Of a stretch of DNA of 64,000 bases, positions 60,604 to 64,000 are shown one piece after another. Positions within the stretch are counted from its first letter, which is position 1, and every line of letters begins with the position of its first letter. Source of the DNA: Owenia fusiformis (Eukaryota > Annelida > Polychaeta > Sabellida > Oweniidae); contig CAIIXF020000004.1 of NCBI GenBank assembly GCA_903813345.2, positions 13,957,196 through 14,021,195 on the forward strand. The letters run 5' to 3'. A program made the translations under genes and the position numbers. The notes beneath the pieces are model-generated. The model had not been told where the DNA came from, searched no databases, and was given only the letters and a program-made list of their open reading frames with translations.

Positions 60604-63600
60604 TTATTCATCAGTGTTTTCCGTCATGAAAGCCTCTTCTGGTACAAGTCCCTCCCCTTTTTCTGATAATTTACGCTTCCTTGCTTGTCTTCTTAACTGA
60701 ACCTGAAAATATAATGATCCCATTTTTGATAGTCGTTTGATACTAGTTTGGTCTATGTTATTCATAGAAAAACAATTATCTGATAACAATTGAACTATAC
60801 ATGAACCGATTTACAAACTTGAAATTTTGATAGAGAATTTTGCAATTTAAATGGGTTTCCCTAATAGGGTCAAACACTTTCGATAAAAATAATTTTGAAT
60901 AAATATACTGATAATTTGACAGGGTCTGATTTACTAACCTGAAGTTGTAGTTTGTTTGTAAAGAAAAGTTTTTTCCAGCCTTCTTTTTCTGCCAAGTCCC
61001 GTAACTCATCTGTTACTGGAGTTTCACTACTATCAATGTAGATCTTTTCCCATAATTCATTACTGCTACAAAGCTAAAAATTTAAAAATTCATAATATTA
61101 CATGATAACATGGGAATATATACAGCTAAATAAATGACAATTTATTTGTTTTATTTTATTTTTTTGTGGAAACTATAACAGGGAGATTATTGGAGCCCTG
61201 TGTAATTCAAAAAACAGGAAAGGAAACAGAAAAGGCTTGTAACTCTACTTACTTATGTCCACTTACTTTCAGTCCCTCCTACTTACATCTGTGTCCCCCT
61301 CTTTCATCCCACACCACCCTACTTACAGTCACCCAAGTCACAGTCCCCTCCGCATACTTCCAAATCTCTATAACAGTCACAATCTCCCCCACTTCGATCA
61401 CCCCTAGTTAAACCCCTACTTACATTTGCACCCCTCCCCTTCCCATGCCCAAACCCCCTACTTGAATCCCCAATCACTCCTACTTACATTTGCACCCCTC
61501 CCACTCACATCCCCAATCCCCTACTTAGATCCCCAATCACCCCTACTTACATTTGCACACCTCCCCTCTCACTTACATCCCCAATCCCCCTACTTAAATC
61601 CCCAATCACTCCTACTTACATTTGCACCTTCGTACTTAAATCCCCAATCACCCCTACTTATATTTCCAACCCGCCCCCTCTTCCACTTATATCCTTAATC
61701 CCCCTACTTGAATCCCCAATCACCCCAACTTACATTTGCACCCCTCCCCATCCCACTTACATCCCCATCCCCCTACCTAAATCCCCAATCACCCCTACTT
61801 ACAGTTGCACCCCTCCCCTCCCACCCCAATCCCCCGACTTGAATCCCCAATCACTCCTACTTACATTTGCATCCCTTCCACTTACATCCCCAATCTCCCT
61901 ACTAAAATCCCCAATCACCCCTACTTACATCTGCACCCTCCCTCTTCCGCTTACATCCCCAATCTCCCTACTTAAATCCCCAATCACCCCTACTTACATT
62001 TGCACCCTCCCTCTTCCGCTTACATCCCCAATCTCCCTACTTAAATCCCCAATCACCCCTACTTACATCTGCACCCTCCCTCTTCCGCTTACATCCCCAA
62101 TCTCCCTACTTAAATCCCCAATCACCCCTACTTGCATTTGCACCTCTTCTTCTTCCGCTTACATCCCCAATCTCCCTACTTAAATCCCCAATCACCCCTA
62201 CTTACATTTGCACCTCTTCTTCTTCCGCTTACATCACCAATCTCCAATAGTACATCGCTAATCACTCCTACTTACAGTTGCATCCTTCCCTCTTACATCC
62301 CCCTCCCTCTTACTTACATCCCAAACCTCCAATACTTACATCTCTAAAATGTTTGGAGACCTGTGCCAGATGAGCAATATCTTCTAACTCTAGGAAGCGA
62401 ATGATTCTCAATGCTATGTCATTCTCTAGTCTGGGCAGATAGTCTAGGCGTCCTTGTGTTATCCCATGTACATACTCAACCATGCCCTTGCCAAACACCC
62501 TGTGGATCTCACCTATAATGCATTTATTACATACAATATAATGCATTTATTACAAACGATATAATGCATTTATTACATATGATATAATGCATTTATTACA
62601 TACGATATAATGCATTTATTACATACGATATAATGCATTTATTACATATGCATTTATTACAAACGATATCATGCATTTACATTTGATATAATGCATTTAT
62701 CACATGATATAATGCATTAATTACATATGGTATAATGAATTCATTACAAACTTTTTGGAACTTAAACACTTTTATCAAAATTTCTACTCAACAAAAATTT
62801 GAACATATGATGATCCTTAATACATAACAGTGACTCACAGTATATTCATTTCAAATAAAGAGATCCTCACTCAAAATTATAAAATATTACAAATTCTTCC
62901 AAATACACTTAGCCTACTGATAGATATTCATATTTTATTCCATAATACTACTGTTTTCCCAGGGAAATATGAAGGAATAAAAATCGTATTGAATCGTGTT
63001 ACATGAAAAAATCGTATTGTCCCCGGGAAAAAAATCGTATTGATGCGTATCACATGAAAAAATCGTATTGTCCACGGGAAAAAAATCGTATTGGAACGTA
63101 CTAACCTATTTTTGGTTTTCCTGTTATTTTTAACCTTACCTAATTGATAAAAGCATTTTCAAAATGTAACATTTTAGTGGAATGTATTATGGAATAAATA
63201 GGTTATTTCTGGTCGGGATTGAATATGGGTTTCATTCCTCGGAAAATATGATATTGACCTTGGGAAATATCATATTGACACTCGGTCGCTGCGCTCCCTC
63301 GGTCAATATCATATAACCCTTCGGTCAATATCATATTGTCCCTCGGAATAAAACCCATATTCAATCCTTCCCAGTAAATAACCTATATATATTTAATGAT
63401 ACGAGAAATATCGTTCAGCTTTTCAATGATATTTAGCACTGCAATGATATCTATAGCTCCTTCAGTTTGATATTTTTGAAGAAAAAAAAATTAAACAGCC
63501 ATCTAGTTATTGATTAAAATTTATTAAATTTTCCCATGTAGGCTATACATGACAATATTCAGCTATAAAATGGCAATGTCAAAATCAAAATTCAAAACGA

Positions 63601-63789
63601 AACTACTTTTAATTTTAAAAATGCATACAGTAAAAGTTAATTATGCTTTGGGATATCATTGAAACATTTTCATGGATTCTTACTCTGCAAGCGTTCATCA
63701 TATTCAAAGTCCTCATAGGGTCCTCGTATCTCTGTTGGGGGAAACTTACCCTCCACACGGGGGGAGATTTTCCATAAACGAAATATAAC
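60604..63789 (-). CDS. FBXO36: FBXO36-like F-box protein (5' partial at window edge)
   Basis: Substrate adaptor of SCF-type ubiquitin ligases through its F-box, which binds SKP1. Four exons join in phase: 63789-63684 (VIFRLWKISPR), 62512-62340 (F-box; LPRLENDIALRIIRFLELEDI and AQVSKHF), 61073-60939 (LCSSNELWEKI, GWKKLFFTNKLQLQ), 60702-60604 (basic tail, stop TAA). They total 171 codons including stop; human FBXO36 has 188 residues, and the missing ~32 N-terminal residues belong to an exon right of 64000. The order and the strings VIFR-WKIS and LFFTNKLQLQ match FBXO36 rather than other F-box proteins. An AATAAA hexamer overlaps the stop codon (60608-60603). Both introns flanking the F-box exon carry minisatellites abutting the splice sites. 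Confidence 0.9.
61255..62340 (-). repeat. Minisatellite of donor-like GATGTAAGT units in an FBXO36 intron
   Basis: On the minus strand the array starts at the F-box exon donor (GAGATGTAAGTATTGG) and repeats GATGTAAGT and GATTGGGGAT phrases over 1.1 kb. In the regular part (about 61900-62220) the unit is 69 bp and holds two GTAAG sites: GATGTAAGCGG and GATGTAAGTAGGGG. The same strand is G-rich with many GGGG runs. Apparent plus-strand proteins here (for example 61839-62183) are translations of the repeat, not genes. Confidence 0.93.
62513..62745 (-). repeat. ~24-bp minisatellite abutting the FBXO36 F-box exon acceptor
   Basis: About nine units of GTAATAAATGCATTATAT (minus strand), the last of which reads AATAAATGCATTATAG and supplies the acceptor AG of exon 62512-62340. 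Confidence 0.93.
62985..63110 (+). repeat. AAAAAATCGTATTG tandem repeat
   Basis: Alternating phrases GAAAAAATCGTATTGTCC and CGGGAAAAAAATCGTATTG with period about 53 bp. It is bordered by TATTCCATAATAC (62937) and GTATTATGGAATA (63185), which pair with each other, so it may be the core of an inverted-repeat element. Confidence 0.75.
63198..63386. mobile_element. MITE with ~38-bp terminal inverted repeats
   Basis: ATAGGTTATTTCTGGTCGGG..GAATATGGGTTTCATTCC on the left and GGAATAAAACCCATATTC...AAATAACCTAT on the right. The centre has ACTCGGTCGCTGCGCTCCC and repeated TCAATATCATAT words that pair again. In an FBXO36 intron. Confidence 0.85.
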
Positions 63790-64000
63790 CTTAAATAAAT
63801 AAATAACATTCATGAACATAAAACAGTAAATAATTTAAATAAAGTAGTATGGTACAACCCATATTCTAGTCATGTGTTAGTATGTATAAATAATGACTCC
63901 CATTGGGAACACTTTTCAGAATCCAAAGACCAGTTAAATAAACCTCTATGGAAAATCTCCAAAGTGGAATACATTTGAGAGGTATCAAAGGTGTTCCACT

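Noticed and set aside
61166-62347. Long plus-strand frames coding Pro/Thr/Leu repeats
   Set aside because: They are translations of the 69-bp minisatellite inside an FBXO36 intron; frame openness follows from the unit being a multiple of three and free of stops.

Overview
The window is animal nuclear DNA: AT-rich, genes broken into many short GT-AG exons, and intergenic DNA packed with non-LTR retrotransposons, tRNA-derived SINEs, fold-back (MITE-like) elements and minisatellites. Domain content and the repeat style suggest an invertebrate, probably marine, possibly a non-vertebrate deuterostome or lophotrochozoan; the species cannot be fixed from the sequence alone.

Two conserved protein genes are present, both on the minus strand. 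FBXO36 (F-box protein) occupies about 60.6-63.8 kb; four coding exons are visible and the N-terminal exon lies beyond the right edge. About 12 kb downstream is TRIP12, the HECT-type E3 ubiquitin ligase (48.2 down to 25.0 kb). I could thread 37 coding exons with continuous splice phase into one 2200-codon reading frame, from a Ser/Lys-rich disordered N-terminus through armadillo repeats, a WWE domain and a C-terminal HECT domain whose catalytic Cys (residue 2167) is 33 residues from the end, as in the human protein. Both genes act in ubiquitin ligation, and they are neighbours in human too, but there in divergent orientation.

Layout: 0-24.5 kb is gene-poor. It holds a long fold-back element, a composite GTCC-ended repeat, two SINE copies, the wreck of an L1/Tx1-like LINE (minus, 6.7-8.9 kb), a nearly pristine 5'-truncated jockey/CR1-type LINE with perfect 12-bp target duplications (9.8-12.9 kb), a 1.9-kb 83-bp satellite (14.2-16.1 kb), a TTAA-flanked MITE and an array of palindromic GGCCATTTT units. 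25-48 kb is TRIP12 with intronic hAT-like and other MITEs. 48.2-60.6 kb is intergenic or TRIP12 5' intron, with reverse-transcriptase fossils and several inverted repeats. 60.6-64 kb is FBXO36.

The most unusual signal is a repeated association between tandem duplication and splice junctions. At TRIP12 exons starting at 44186, 43124, 35124 and 30513, a unit made of the 3' splice site plus the 5' part of the exon is tandemly copied; at 39442 and 30371 the donor side is copied; the terminal exon end is copied past the stop codon; and the F-box exon of FBXO36 has minisatellites that start at its acceptor and at its donor. In one case (30.4-30.9 kb) the unit is exactly 102 bp, open and in frame, so alternative acceptors could add 34, 68 or 102 residues to TRIP12.
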